A stretch of DNA of 44,411 bases from an uncultured Pelagibacteraceae bacterium (GTDB taxonomy: Bacteria > Pseudomonadota > Alphaproteobacteria > Pelagibacterales > Pelagibacteraceae). The stretch spans positions 1-44,411 of the forward strand of contig CACIQS010000005.1 of NCBI GenBank assembly GCA_902588855.1, read 5' to 3'. The translations under genes were made by a program, and so were the position numbers. The notes beneath the pieces are model-generated. The model saw nothing but the letters and a program-made list of their open reading frames with translations. It did not search any database and was not told where the DNA came from. Shown here piece by piece: positions 18,215 through 27,813 of the stretch; position 1 is the stretch's first letter; each line of letters opens with the position of its first letter.

Positions 18215-19615
18215 ATGACTGATCAGTTGGCTGCTCTTACTACCATATTTACAGAATTCTACTACTGGGTGACAGTGGTGCTGATGTTCTTAATTCACGT
18301 CGGTTTCTGTATGTATGAGGTTGGAGCTTCTCGATACAAACACCATCAACATACTCTTATGAAAAACACAATGCTAATACCTTTGGTAACAGTAACTTGG
18401 TTTTTATTTGGTTGGTGGATTTACTGGGCTTTTCCAACAGGACCTGGATTAGCACCTTCAATAATGAATGAAAGTACCGCTCTAATCACAGACGAGTCTG
18501 CGTTTAGTGCTACTTGGTATACAGCTACAAGTGAACTTATGGCGATCAATCTAGGAGATCACATTTCTGGTGTCTTCTGGGCTGCATTCCTGCTGTTTTC
18601 TTGGACGGCTGCTTCTATCGTTTCAGGAGCAATCATTGAAAGAATTACAACTTTTGCATTTGGTATTCTAGCAATTGCTATTGGATCTGTATTTTGGACA
18701 ATTGATGCTGCTTGGGGATGGCACTTTGATGGATGGATGTTAAAACTTTTGGGATATCATGATGCATATGCATCAGGTGTAATCCACGCAATTGCTGGTG
18801 GATTTGCTTTAGGTGTTCTTATGGTTTTAGGTCCAAGAATTGGAAAATTCTCATCAAGTGGTGAACCTAGAAATATAGGGCCTAGAAATCCTTGGCTAGT
18901 AACAGTTGGATTATTTTTAATTTATACTGGTTTCTGGGGATTTTATGCTGCATGTAACATTCCTATTTTTGACTTAGGTCCAGAATATGGAATGGAAGGT
19001 ATATCTTATTGGACAGCTACAAACATATACGTAACTCCTACTACACTTAGTGGTATTACCTTTAACTTCTTGATGTCACTATCAGGAGGATTGTTGGCTG
19101 GATATTGGATTGCTAAAGGTGATCCTTTCTGGACATACTCTAGTGGACTAGCAGGTGTTATCTGTGCTTCAGCTGGAAATGACTTATATCATCCAATTCA
19201 ATCAATGATCATTGGTATGATCGGTGTTGTTATTGCATACAAACTACATTACTGGGTTGAACGTAAGTTCAAAATCGATGATGCAGTTGGTGCAGTAGCG
19301 GTTCATGGTTATGCAGGATTTGTTGGTCTTGTAATTTGTGGTTTTGTCTTAAATGGTTATCCATCATCTGGTTACAGTGTGGGTGCTATGTGGGATGGAA
19401 CTACTTATGCAACAATCAATCCTCTTGGACAGTTCATTGGAGCAATAATTATGTTTGTTGTTCTTGGACTAATTCCAGGCTACATCATAGCTAAAGTTCT
19501 TAACGGTATGGGTAAATTAAGAATCCCTCGTGAAGTTGAAATAGCTGGATTAGACTATGAAATGATGGAGACTGCTAAAGAAGATGAAAAAGCAGTTGCA
19601 TCTGCAACCAGGTAA
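18215..19615 (+). CDS. amt: Amt-family ammonium/methylammonium transporter
   Basis: Multiple TMs; SGVIHAIAGG and VAVHGYAGFVGLV carry the two pore histidines of the family. Confidence 0.85.
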   Translation: MTDQLAALTTIFTEFYYWVTVVLMFLIHVGFCMYEVGASRYKHHQHTLMKNTMLIPLVTVTWFLFGWWIYWAFPTGPGLAPSIMNESTALITDESAFSATWYTATSELMAINLGDHISGVFWAAFLLFSWTAASIVSGAIIERITTFAFGILAIAIGSVFWTIDAAWGWHFDGWMLKLLGYHDAYASGVIHAIAGGFALGVLMVLGPRIGKFSSSGEPRNIGPRNPWLVTVGLFLIYTGFWGFYAACNIPIFDLGPEYGMEGISYWTATNIYVTPTTLSGITFNFLMSLSGGLLAGYWIAKGDPFWTYSSGLAGVICASAGNDLYHPIQSMIIGMIGVVIAYKLHYWVERKFKIDDAVGAVAVHGYAGFVGLVICGFVLNGYPSSGYSVGAMWDGTTYATINPLGQFIGAIIMFVVLGLIPGYIIAKVLNGMGKLRIPREVEIAGLDYEMMETAKEDEKAVASATR

Positions 19616-19626
19616 AGGAGGAAAAT

Positions 19627-19857
19627 ATGGCTACAGTAACAAACTGGATAGATCACCTTAACAAACCAGCTGAAGAAGTGGTTGGTGCTGTTTACCCTGG
19701 TGCTGGATCTAGTGAAGGTATACTGGTAATCATTGCTATAATTTTATGGGTTGGTTGGCATGTCTTAACTGCAAAATCTGAAAGTGATGAACTTTCAAGA
19801 CTAGCAAGGAAGAGACCTAGTGCTAACGATCATAAAAGCAATATTACCGATTGGTAA
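19627..19857 (+). CDS. Small single-TM protein downstream of amt
   Basis: 76 aa, strong SD AAAGGAGG, TM GILVIIAIILWVGWHVL, 11-nt gap from amt, followed by a terminator. Confidence 0.75.
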   Translation: MATVTNWIDHLNKPAEEVVGAVYPGAGSSEGILVIIAIILWVGWHVLTAKSESDELSRLARKRPSANDHKSNITDW

Positions 19858-19872
19858 TTAAACTAAAAATTT

Positions 19873-19898
19873 GGGCGCTATTTTAATCAATAGCGCCC
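19873..19898 (+). terminator. Rho-independent terminator after amt operon
   Basis: GGGCGCTATT-TTAATC-AATAGCGCCC followed by TTTTT. Confidence 0.88.
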
Positions 19899-19916
19899 TT
19901 TTTAATTTAAAGTTTT

Positions 19917-20066
19917 ATGAAAGATGAAAATGAAGAATTGAGACCCTCAAAAATGAGAGGGGTTGCGTTTCCTAAAGCTAAATACGGTGTAATTTTAGCA
20001 ATAATAATTATTATAGTTGTAAATCTAATTTATTATAAAGAAACTATTTTATCTTTTTTTAAATAA
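19917..20066 (+). CDS. 49-aa putative single-TM membrane protein (not in ORF track)
   Basis: ATG...TAA reading MKDENEELRPSKMRGVAFPKAKYGVILAIIIIIVVNLIYYKETILSFFK; stop is 17 nt before the next CDS. Confidence 0.6.
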   Translation: MKDENEELRPSKMRGVAFPKAKYGVILAIIIIIVVNLIYYKETILSFFK

Positions 20067-20083
20067 TTATGTTAAGCTAAATA

Positions 20084-21409
20084 ATGGCTAAAGACTTATT
20101 TAAAATTGCAAAACAAAAAAAAATTAAATATTTTTTAATTAGCTTTGTTGATCTTTTTGGAGTTTTGAGATCAAAACTTGTTCCAGCTCATGCGATAAAA
20201 GAAATGCAAAATGCAGGTGCGGGTTTTGCTGGTTTTGCGGCATGGCTGGATATGACACCGGCGGACTCTGATATGTTTGGGATTCCAGATCCTGATAGCT
20301 TAATTCAATTACCTTGGAATAAAGAAGTTGGATGGTTAGCATCTGATTTATGGATGAACGGTAAACCAGTAGAAGCATCGCCAAGAGTAATGTTAAAAAA
20401 TCAAATCAAAAAACTAAAAACACAAAATTTGACAATGAAATCAGGTGTTGAATGTGAATATTTTCTAATAGCACCTGATGGAGTTTCAATTGCAGACCCA
20501 AGAGATACTCAATCAAAGCCTTGTTATGATCAATCTGCACTGATGAGAAGATATGATTTAATAAAAGAAATTTGTGATTGTATGATTGAAATGGGATGGG
20601 GCCCATATCAAAATGATCATGAGGATGCAAACGGACAGTTTGAAATGAATTGGGATTACTCTGATTGCTTAGAAACTGCAGATAGACACACATTTTTTAA
20701 ATACATGGTGAAAACAATTGCTGAAAAACATGGATTAAGGGCAACCTTCATGCCTAAGCCATTTAATAATTTAACAGGTAATGGGTGCCATGCTCACGTA
20801 TCAGTTTGGCGAGGTAAAAAAAATATGTTCTTAGATAAGTCTGATAAACTTGGATTAAGTAAAATTGCATATAATTTTTTAGGTGGAGTAATTAAAAATG
20901 CGTCATCGTTATCAGCATTTTTTAACCCAACAATTAATAGCTATAGAAGAATAAATGCACCACCTACAAAATCTGGAGCATCATGGTCACCAAGTAGCAT
21001 CTCTTATACAGGCAACAATCGAACTCACATGATTAGAATTCCTGATCCAGGAAGGTTTGAATTAAGATTAATGGATGGATCTGCAAATCCATATTTGTTA
21101 CAAGCTAGTATTTTAGCTGCTGGCTTAGATGGTTTGAAAAATAAAATTGATCCAGGTAATCCTTTGTACTGTAATATGTACGAAGACTTTGCTAAATATC
21201 CTGATTTACCAAAGTTACCAAATGAGTTAGATCAATCACTTTCTCAATTAAAAGATAATAAAAGTATGAACGAAGCATTTGGATCTGATGTTATTTCAAG
21301 CTATGTAAAATTGAGAAATACAGAAATCAAAGAATTTAAATCAAAAGAAAGTTTTGACAAAGCTAAAGCTGTCACGAAATGGGAAAAAGATAATACATTG
21401 GATTGTTAG
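20084..21409 (+). CDS. Type III glutamine synthetase / gamma-glutamylmethylamide synthetase-like
   Basis: GlnT/GmaS-type features: FVDLFGVLRSKLVPAHAIKEMQNAGAGFAGFAAWLDMTPADSD, NDHEDANGQFEMNW, GNNRTHMIRIPDPGRFELRL, C-terminal TLDC. Confidence 0.85.
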   Translation: MAKDLFKIAKQKKIKYFLISFVDLFGVLRSKLVPAHAIKEMQNAGAGFAGFAAWLDMTPADSDMFGIPDPDSLIQLPWNKEVGWLASDLWMNGKPVEASPRVMLKNQIKKLKTQNLTMKSGVECEYFLIAPDGVSIADPRDTQSKPCYDQSALMRRYDLIKEICDCMIEMGWGPYQNDHEDANGQFEMNWDYSDCLETADRHTFFKYMVKTIAEKHGLRATFMPKPFNNLTGNGCHAHVSVWRGKKNMFLDKSDKLGLSKIAYNFLGGVIKNASSLSAFFNPTINSYRRINAPPTKSGASWSPSSISYTGNNRTHMIRIPDPGRFELRLMDGSANPYLLQASILAAGLDGLKNKIDPGNPLYCNMYEDFAKYPDLPKLPNELDQSLSQLKDNKSMNEAFGSDVISSYVKLRNTEIKEFKSKESFDKAKAVTKWEKDNTLDC

Positions 21410-21412
21410 TTT

Positions 21413-22543
21413 ATGAGTATTTTATCTAACGGTCATCAATGGAAATTGACTGAATTCGTAGATAATAAGAAATATTCATTTGATAGAGGCCAAATCTTAA
21501 ACTCGTTAACATCAAAAGATATCGATGATGCTTTCAATTCTATTTCAAAATGGGAAGGATACTCCCCTACACCCTTAATTAAATTAAACAAATTATCAAA
21601 AGAATTAAATTTAAAAAATATTTTTTATAAAGACGAAAATAGAAGATTTAATCTAAAATCCTTCAAAGCTCTAGGAGGAGCTTATGCAGTAGAAAAAGTT
21701 ACAAAAGGAAATAAAGAAATAGTCGTAGCGACTGCTACAGCTGGAAACCATGGTAGGTCCGTTGCCTGGGGTGCAAAAAGATTAGGTTTAAAATGTAAAA
21801 TTTTTATAAGTGAATTTGTAAGTGATGCAAGAGGCAAAGCTATGGAAGCACTTGGTGCAGAAGTTATAAAAGTTAAAGGTAATTACGAAAATTCTTTAAT
21901 TGAATGTATAAAACAATCCACTGAAAATGATTGGCAAATTGTTCAGGATGTTGCTTGGAAAAATTATATGCAAGTACCTAAATATACAATGGCTGGTTAT
22001 TCAGTCATGATGAAGGAAATAGCAGAACAAATTAATAATGAAAAAATTTCTCACATTATTTTACAAGCTGGAGTTGGTGGCATGGCTGGTGCAATGGTGG
22101 CTGGAATAGCAAGATATCTAGATAATATTCCGACAATAATTGTAGTGGAACCAGATAGTGCAGCTTGCGTCATGGAAAGTATTAAAACTGGAAAAATAGA
22201 AAAAATTGATATTAAAAGAGAAAGTTTAATGGGCGGGATGTCGTGTGGAGAAGTGTCACTTGTGCCATGGGAGATCTTAAAAAACTCTGTTAAACACTGT
22301 ATAAGTTTACCGGATGATGATATTGCAAAAACTATGAAATTACTTGGAAATGCAAGCTTTAGTGAAGAAAGTATAATTGCAGGTGAAAATGCTGCTCCGG
22401 GTGTAATTAGTTTAATTGCAAGCTGCGAAGATGAAACAATTAAGACAAAAATTGAGCTTAATTATAATTCTAATGTATTAATTTTTGGTTGTGAGGGCGA
22501 TACCGATCAAGAAATGTATCAAAAATTAGTAAATCAAAAATAA
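21413..22543 (+). CDS. Diaminopropionate ammonia-lyase (PLP fold-type II)
   Basis: PLP lysine context NLKSFKALGGAYAV, ATATAGNHGRSVAWGAKRLG, VVEPDSAACVMESI, FGCEGDTD. Confidence 0.87.
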   Translation: MSILSNGHQWKLTEFVDNKKYSFDRGQILNSLTSKDIDDAFNSISKWEGYSPTPLIKLNKLSKELNLKNIFYKDENRRFNLKSFKALGGAYAVEKVTKGNKEIVVATATAGNHGRSVAWGAKRLGLKCKIFISEFVSDARGKAMEALGAEVIKVKGNYENSLIECIKQSTENDWQIVQDVAWKNYMQVPKYTMAGYSVMMKEIAEQINNEKISHIILQAGVGGMAGAMVAGIARYLDNIPTIIVVEPDSAACVMESIKTGKIEKIDIKRESLMGGMSCGEVSLVPWEILKNSVKHCISLPDDDIAKTMKLLGNASFSEESIIAGENAAPGVISLIASCEDETIKTKIELNYNSNVLIFGCEGDTDQEMYQKLVNQK

Positions 22544-22548
22544 TTATA

Positions 22549-23970
22549 ATGAAAAGTACTGGAATATTTTGGATTAGAGAAGATTTTAGAATTGGTAACA
22601 ATCCAGCTCTTTCCTTTGCAACTAATAATCATGAAAATGTGGTCGCGCTATATATTTATAACAATAATGAATTTGATAACAAAAGAGAAGCTCAGAAATG
22701 GTGGTTATTTAAATCATTAGAGTCAATAAAAAAAGAACTTGCAAAGTTTAAAATCAATCTAGAAATTTTAAAAGGTGATGAGTTGGATATTTTTTCAAAA
22801 CTGAAAAAAAAAGATAATGCATGTATCTATTGGAATAAAATTTATGAACCAGATATTATATCTAAAGGAAGAAAAATAAGAGATATATTTATTAAAAATG
22901 AAATAGAATATAAATATTTTAAAGGAAATATTTTAAATGAATTTCAAGAAGTAACTAAAAATGATGGCACACCATTTAAAGTATTTACACCTTTCTGGAG
23001 AACAGCTGAACAAATTTATCTAAATCAACCTCCAAGTAAAAATTACACTATAAAAAAGAAAACTAAAGCAATCAATTTTTTTAAAAATTCTATAGATCTC
23101 AAGAATATTTTACCCAATAAAAAATGGTATGAAAAATTTGATAAGTATTGGAAAGTTTCAGAAAATGACTCTCAAAAAATCCTAATAGATTTATTAGATA
23201 ATAAAATTAAAGATTACGGAACTAACAGAGATATTCCTTCAATAAATGGCACTTCTAGATTATCTCCGTATTTAAAATTTGGTCAAATTCATGTGAATAC
23301 AATTTGGAAAAAGTGTAATGAACTAAAATCAAAAGGAATTGGGTACAGAAAATATATAAACGAATTAGGTTGGCGTGAATTTTCTCACAGTCTAATTAAT
23401 TATTTTCCAGAATTTTTAAAAGGTAACTTTAGAAAAGAATTTGATAAATTTCCCTGGATTAAAAACGAAAAATTTTTAAAAGCATGGAAAAAAGGTATGA
23501 CGGGTTATCCTATTGTAGATGCTGGTATGAGAGAGTTATACGAAACTGGATGGATGCATAATAGAATAAGAATGGTTGTGGGATCCTTTTTAGTAAAACA
23601 TTTGAGAATTAATTGGATAGAAGGAGAGAAGCATTTTAGAAACTGCTTACTTGATTTTAATAAAGCTAATAATGTTGCACAATGGCAATGGGTTGCAGGT
23701 TGTGGAGCTGATGCTGCACCATACTTTAGAATTTTTAATCCTATTCTTCAGGGTGAAAAATTTGATAAGGAAGGAATTTATGTAAAAAAATGGGTTCCTG
23801 AATTAAATAAAGTTCCTGCAAAATTTATTCACAAACCTTGGGAAATGGAAATCAAATATCAAGAGGCTATTAAAACAATTATAGGTAAAGACTATCCACA
23901 ACCTATAGTTATTCATGAGAAAGCAAGAGCTGCTGCATTGCATGCATTTCAATCTCTGAAGAAAAAATAA
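22549..23970 (+). CDS. phrB: Deoxyribodipyrimidine photolyase
   Basis: FAD-domain motifs GYPIVDAGMRELYETGWMHNRIRMVVGSFLVKHLRINW, NNVAQWQWVAGCGADAAPYFRIFNP. Confidence 0.93.
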   Translation: MKSTGIFWIREDFRIGNNPALSFATNNHENVVALYIYNNNEFDNKREAQKWWLFKSLESIKKELAKFKINLEILKGDELDIFSKLKKKDNACIYWNKIYEPDIISKGRKIRDIFIKNEIEYKYFKGNILNEFQEVTKNDGTPFKVFTPFWRTAEQIYLNQPPSKNYTIKKKTKAINFFKNSIDLKNILPNKKWYEKFDKYWKVSENDSQKILIDLLDNKIKDYGTNRDIPSINGTSRLSPYLKFGQIHVNTIWKKCNELKSKGIGYRKYINELGWREFSHSLINYFPEFLKGNFRKEFDKFPWIKNEKFLKAWKKGMTGYPIVDAGMRELYETGWMHNRIRMVVGSFLVKHLRINWIEGEKHFRNCLLDFNKANNVAQWQWVAGCGADAAPYFRIFNPILQGEKFDKEGIYVKKWVPELNKVPAKFIHKPWEMEIKYQEAIKTIIGKDYPQPIVIHEKARAAALHAFQSLKKK

Positions 23971-23971
23971 C

Positions 23972-24391
23972 TTATTCTCCCAAAAAATGATGAATTATAG
24001 ATCTTTTTTGAGACTCTAATCTATGTTCAAACAGATAGAGACCTTGCCAAGTTCCCAGTAATAATTCTTTATTTTTAATACTAAGAGAAATTTGATTATT
24101 CGTTAATGAAGATTTTATATGAGCTGGCATATCATCTTCACCCTCAGTTGTATGAACATAAAGCGAATTATCCATTGGTGCTAACTTATCAAAATATTTA
24201 ATCAAATCAGTTTGCACATCTGGGTCCGCATTCTCCTGTACAATTAAAGACGCACTTGTATGTTGAATACTTAAATTTAAAATTCCATTCTTAAAATTAT
24301 TTTGATTTATCCAATTAAGAGTTTGATCTGTAAATTCATATAACTTTTTACCACTTGTGTTTATTTGAAGATTAAAAAATTCTTGTTTCAT
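23972..24391 (-). CDS. YjbQ/UPF0047 family protein (secondary thiamine-phosphate synthase type)
   Basis: LNLSIQHTSASLIVQENADPDVQTDL, HIKSSLTNNQISL, LGTWQGLYLFEHR. Confidence 0.88.
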   Translation of the reverse strand: MKQEFFNLQINTSGKKLYEFTDQTLNWINQNNFKNGILNLSIQHTSASLIVQENADPDVQTDLIKYFDKLAPMDNSLYVHTTEGEDDMPAHIKSSLTNNQISLSIKNKELLLGTWQGLYLFEHRLESQKRSIIHHFLGE

Positions 24392-25446
24392 GAATTCATC
24401 ACTTTAGATGTTAATTCGTATAATCTACTGATTGTTCTTTCAAATGGTTTTTCTAATAGTTTTGATGATGTAAATTTATCCAAACTTTGAGCAGCTGTTA
24501 CTGCAATTGGAACACTATTATCATAAATTATATCTAATAAAGTTATAAATCTTTGCTGTTGGTTAGAATTAAAATTATCAAACTGTGGTATTTGATCGAT
24601 GACTATAAAAATACAATTTTTAATAATTTTTAAATAATCTTCTGCACCTAAATTTTGATCGCATAATGTTTTAAAATCAAATCTAGCCACTCCTTCATAA
24701 AAATTTTCTATTTTAAAATTTCTTCCTTTTACATTAATTATTTTCTCAGTTTTATTTTTATCTTTAGTAATAGTTCTAAAAAATTTATTTATTTTAAAAT
24801 TAGTTTCTTCATCAAGTGGAAAAAAGTATCTATCTTGAGAATTATTAGATTTTCTATAGTCATCTTCAATTACAAGTTCGTATTCAAAAGATTGATCCTC
24901 CATTATTTTTATAAATGGTTTGAACTGATCTCTTTGAAGACCATCTTTGTAAAGCTCAGAGATTCTAGTATTTGAAGTTACAATTATTTTTATATCTTCT
25001 TTGAAGATTTGATCAAATAATTTTCCTAAAATCATAGCATCAACAATGTTGGTTACTTGAAACTCATCAAAGTAAATTATGGATGCTTTTGATTTTAAAT
25101 CTTTAACAAATTCATTAATAATATTTTCTTGATTACTACCTTTTCTTTCGTGAACAAAATTATGAAAACTCAACATAAACTCATTAAAATGTGTTCTTAA
25201 TTTCTTTTGATCTAATTGATTAAAAAAGAAATCTAAAATCATTGTTTTGCCTACACCAACATCTCCGTATAAATAAAACCCCTTTTTAAAAGATCGGCTT
25301 TGAAAAATTTTTGATATTAATGATTGGAAATTACCCCGATGGTACTCTTGCAGTTTTTTTACTAAATCTATTTGACTAGGATTAATTTCTAAATTTTGTT
25401 TTTTACAGTGAGATATGAATTCTTTTTCAAAAGGTAGGGCCATCAA
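24388..25446 (-). CDS. zapE: AFG1/ZapE-family ATPase
   Basis: Walker A GDVGVGKTMILDFFF, FDEFQVTNIVDAMILGKLF. Confidence 0.9.
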   Translation of the reverse strand: MMALPFEKEFISHCKKQNLEINPSQIDLVKKLQEYHRGNFQSLISKIFQSRSFKKGFYLYGDVGVGKTMILDFFFNQLDQKKLRTHFNEFMLSFHNFVHERKGSNQENIINEFVKDLKSKASIIYFDEFQVTNIVDAMILGKLFDQIFKEDIKIIVTSNTRISELYKDGLQRDQFKPFIKIMEDQSFEYELVIEDDYRKSNNSQDRYFFPLDEETNFKINKFFRTITKDKNKTEKIINVKGRNFKIENFYEGVARFDFKTLCDQNLGAEDYLKIIKNCIFIVIDQIPQFDNFNSNQQQRFITLLDIIYDNSVPIAVTAAQSLDKFTSSKLLEKPFERTISRLYELTSKVMNS

Positions 25447-25874
25447 CTTCTTTTAGTTTTAAAATCAATACCATATTCTGATCGAGGTCCTTTTCGTAAA
25501 CCAAATGGCCCTGGAATAAATATTGTCATTGGTTTTGTGCCTGGTTCTAAATCAACTCTATGAAAAGCATTCGCTGATCTAAAACCTATGTATCCTGGCT
25601 TTCTCCAAAATCTTCCATTTTTTGTTGTTTCCCAGTACCCTCCTCTTAATATTATAGTAATGTATGGGCATAAATGGTTATGCACTCCATCGCCATGATC
25701 ATCATCTAACATTTCATGAATCAATATATTAAACGGAAACCATTTAGGTCTATTCCTGAATATCACGTAATATCTATTCATCCACGGTTTTGCTTCTTCA
25801 AATTTTGGGTGTGATGGTCCTCTATCAAGAACTACTTTTTTTCTTCCGATCTTTTCTAAAAATTTCAAGATCAT
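25443..25874 (-). CDS. Cupin-like protein of unknown function
   Basis: HEMLDDDHGDGVHNHLCPYITIILRGGYWETT...GYIGFRSANAFHRVDL has cupin-like His/Glu layout. Confidence 0.6.
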   Translation of the reverse strand: MILKFLEKIGRKKVVLDRGPSHPKFEEAKPWMNRYYVIFRNRPKWFPFNILIHEMLDDDHGDGVHNHLCPYITIILRGGYWETTKNGRFWRKPGYIGFRSANAFHRVDLEPGTKPMTIFIPGPFGLRKGPRSEYGIDFKTKRS

Positions 25875-25876
25875 AT

Positions 25877-27175
25877 TTAATTGTATTTTACGATAGAACC
25901 GTTTCTAACTATATACAAATTATTATTAAATATAAATGGCTCTGAAACAATGTCTCCAGAAACTTTTTCTACATTTAAAACTTTTCCTTCACTTAAATCA
26001 GCAATTATTATTTTTCCATCAGAATTTGTTAAATATAGATTGGTATTACCTATAACAAAACCAACTGGTTCAATTTCTTTTCTTTTTTTAATTTTATAAT
26101 TTTTAAAAAGATCTGTAATTCTAAGTATGTTGCCTTTATTTTTTTCAACTACATACAAATAACCATCATTGGAAACTGTAAAAATCAAATTACCGGTAAT
26201 TATTGGGGTAATTTTAGAATTTAAATCATTTATCCAATTTACTACTCCTGTTTTTACATCCACTGAGTAAAATTCATTTTTATTATTTGAAAAAAAGATG
26301 GAATTTCCATCTGATACTAGTTTTGATATTTTGAAATTATAAGTTTCATTAATTATACTACTGCTTTGAGTTGGTAATTGCCAAGTGATTAATCCAGTTT
26401 CAACATCAACTGCTGTAATATCTCCAATTGAGTTACTAAATACTACCATTTCATTAATTATAATTAATGAATATTTTGCATTTGATATTGTAAATGAGTC
26501 TTCAGTTTGCAAATTCCAACATTCGGACCCATCTTCAATTTTATAGCATCTCAGTGTATTTTTATAATCAACAACAAAAATTTTATTTTTATAACTTTTG
26601 ATATCTGAATTAAATGGATAAGTATTATTTTTTGACCAATTCAATTCACCAGTTTCAAGATTAATTGAATAATATTTTGCAATACTATCTGTTATTAAAA
26701 TATTATTTTCCTTAATTGCAAAATTTAACTTAGGTCTTAATTTTTTTTCAGACTTTGTGTAATGATTTTTTTTCCATAACACTTTTTTATTATTATCGTA
26801 TCTAATTATGGTACCTTTTTTATCAAAGAAAATTAAAGCATCTGATAAGAAAATTGGTTTGTAATTAAGATTATTTATTTCTTCAAACTTTGAAAATTTA
26901 AAACTACCTATTTTTTCTAATTGGCCTTCATAGCTTTGGGCACCGTAGTTATTGGTATTATCTATTATTTTGTTGGTTGTTCTTAATCCAGATAAATCAA
27001 ATTTAACTTCTTGATTAAATTCAGATACTTTTATTTCTTCCTCTGCAAATATTTTTTTTACATTTTCTTTTTCTGATAAATCTTTTTCCTTTTCTTTCCA
27101 AATTCTTGAATTTTCATTGAAAGAACAATTATTTAAAAGAAAAAATGTAATAAATAATGCTAATAGTCTATTCAC
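25877..27175 (-). CDS. bamB: PQQ-like beta-propeller lipoprotein, BamB-like
   Basis: Lipoprotein-like N-terminus (LLNNCS); PQQ-type repeats ETGELNW, EDGSECW, ETGLITWQ, KTGVVNW. Confidence 0.75.
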   Translation of the reverse strand: MNRLLALFITFFLLNNCSFNENSRIWKEKEKDLSEKENVKKIFAEEEIKVSEFNQEVKFDLSGLRTTNKIIDNTNNYGAQSYEGQLEKIGSFKFSKFEEINNLNYKPIFLSDALIFFDKKGTIIRYDNNKKVLWKKNHYTKSEKKLRPKLNFAIKENNILITDSIAKYYSINLETGELNWSKNNTYPFNSDIKSYKNKIFVVDYKNTLRCYKIEDGSECWNLQTEDSFTISNAKYSLIIINEMVVFSNSIGDITAVDVETGLITWQLPTQSSSIINETYNFKISKLVSDGNSIFFSNNKNEFYSVDVKTGVVNWINDLNSKITPIITGNLIFTVSNDGYLYVVEKNKGNILRITDLFKNYKIKKRKEIEPVGFVIGNTNLYLTNSDGKIIIADLSEGKVLNVEKVSGDIVSEPFIFNNNLYIVRNGSIVKYN

Positions 27176-27812
27176 TCAAATCTCTGTTTAATCTTTTCTC
27201 TGATTCTATTCTTATATCTGGATTTGGATTTTCTAAAGTTGTTATTTGTTGAAAAAACTCTTTTGCTTTCTGTTTTTGATCTTGTGCATAAAAATATTCA
27301 GCCATTAAGTATAATGCGTGTGATTTCCATACACTTTTTGAATTTATTAATGGATTTAGCATATTTAGTAAATCAGCTTCATTTGCCTGATCTGCATTAA
27401 ATAGTGCCTTCTTATAAATAACTAAATTTTTAATTTCTTTATCTAGTGATGTTTCATCAATTATGACATCAAATAATTTATTAACCTCGCTTTGATCAGA
27501 AAGAAGGTTGTTATCAATTATAAAATAAAGAGAGAGAGGAGAATAAGTTGGATCTTTTTGATTAACTATCTCCAATAATTTATTTAAAGTTATGTCTTTA
27601 GAACTTTCAGAATAATCGATCGTGATTGCATTAAAATTATCAGATATATGTCTTTTTTTATCAGTTGTATATTTATCATAACTGTAAACACCTATTGCTA
27701 TTAAAACTAATATAATAACTGAGGAAATTAGAAGTTTTTTGTTATTAACAAAAAAGTTCTTAATTTTTTCGTTTCTAGTATTTGCGTTTATTATTGATAA
27801 ATCTTCATCCAT
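27168..27812 (-). CDS. YfgM-like TPR membrane protein
   Basis: N-terminal TM (LLISSVIILVLIAIGVYSYDKY), TPR-like helices, overlaps BamB-like CDS. Confidence 0.7.
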   Translation of the reverse strand: MDEDLSIINANTRNEKIKNFFVNNKKLLISSVIILVLIAIGVYSYDKYTTDKKRHISDNFNAITIDYSESSKDITLNKLLEIVNQKDPTYSPLSLYFIIDNNLLSDQSEVNKLFDVIIDETSLDKEIKNLVIYKKALFNADQANEADLLNMLNPLINSKSVWKSHALYLMAEYFYAQDQKQKAKEFFQQITTLENPNPDIRIESEKRLNRDLSE

Positions 27813-27813
27813 A

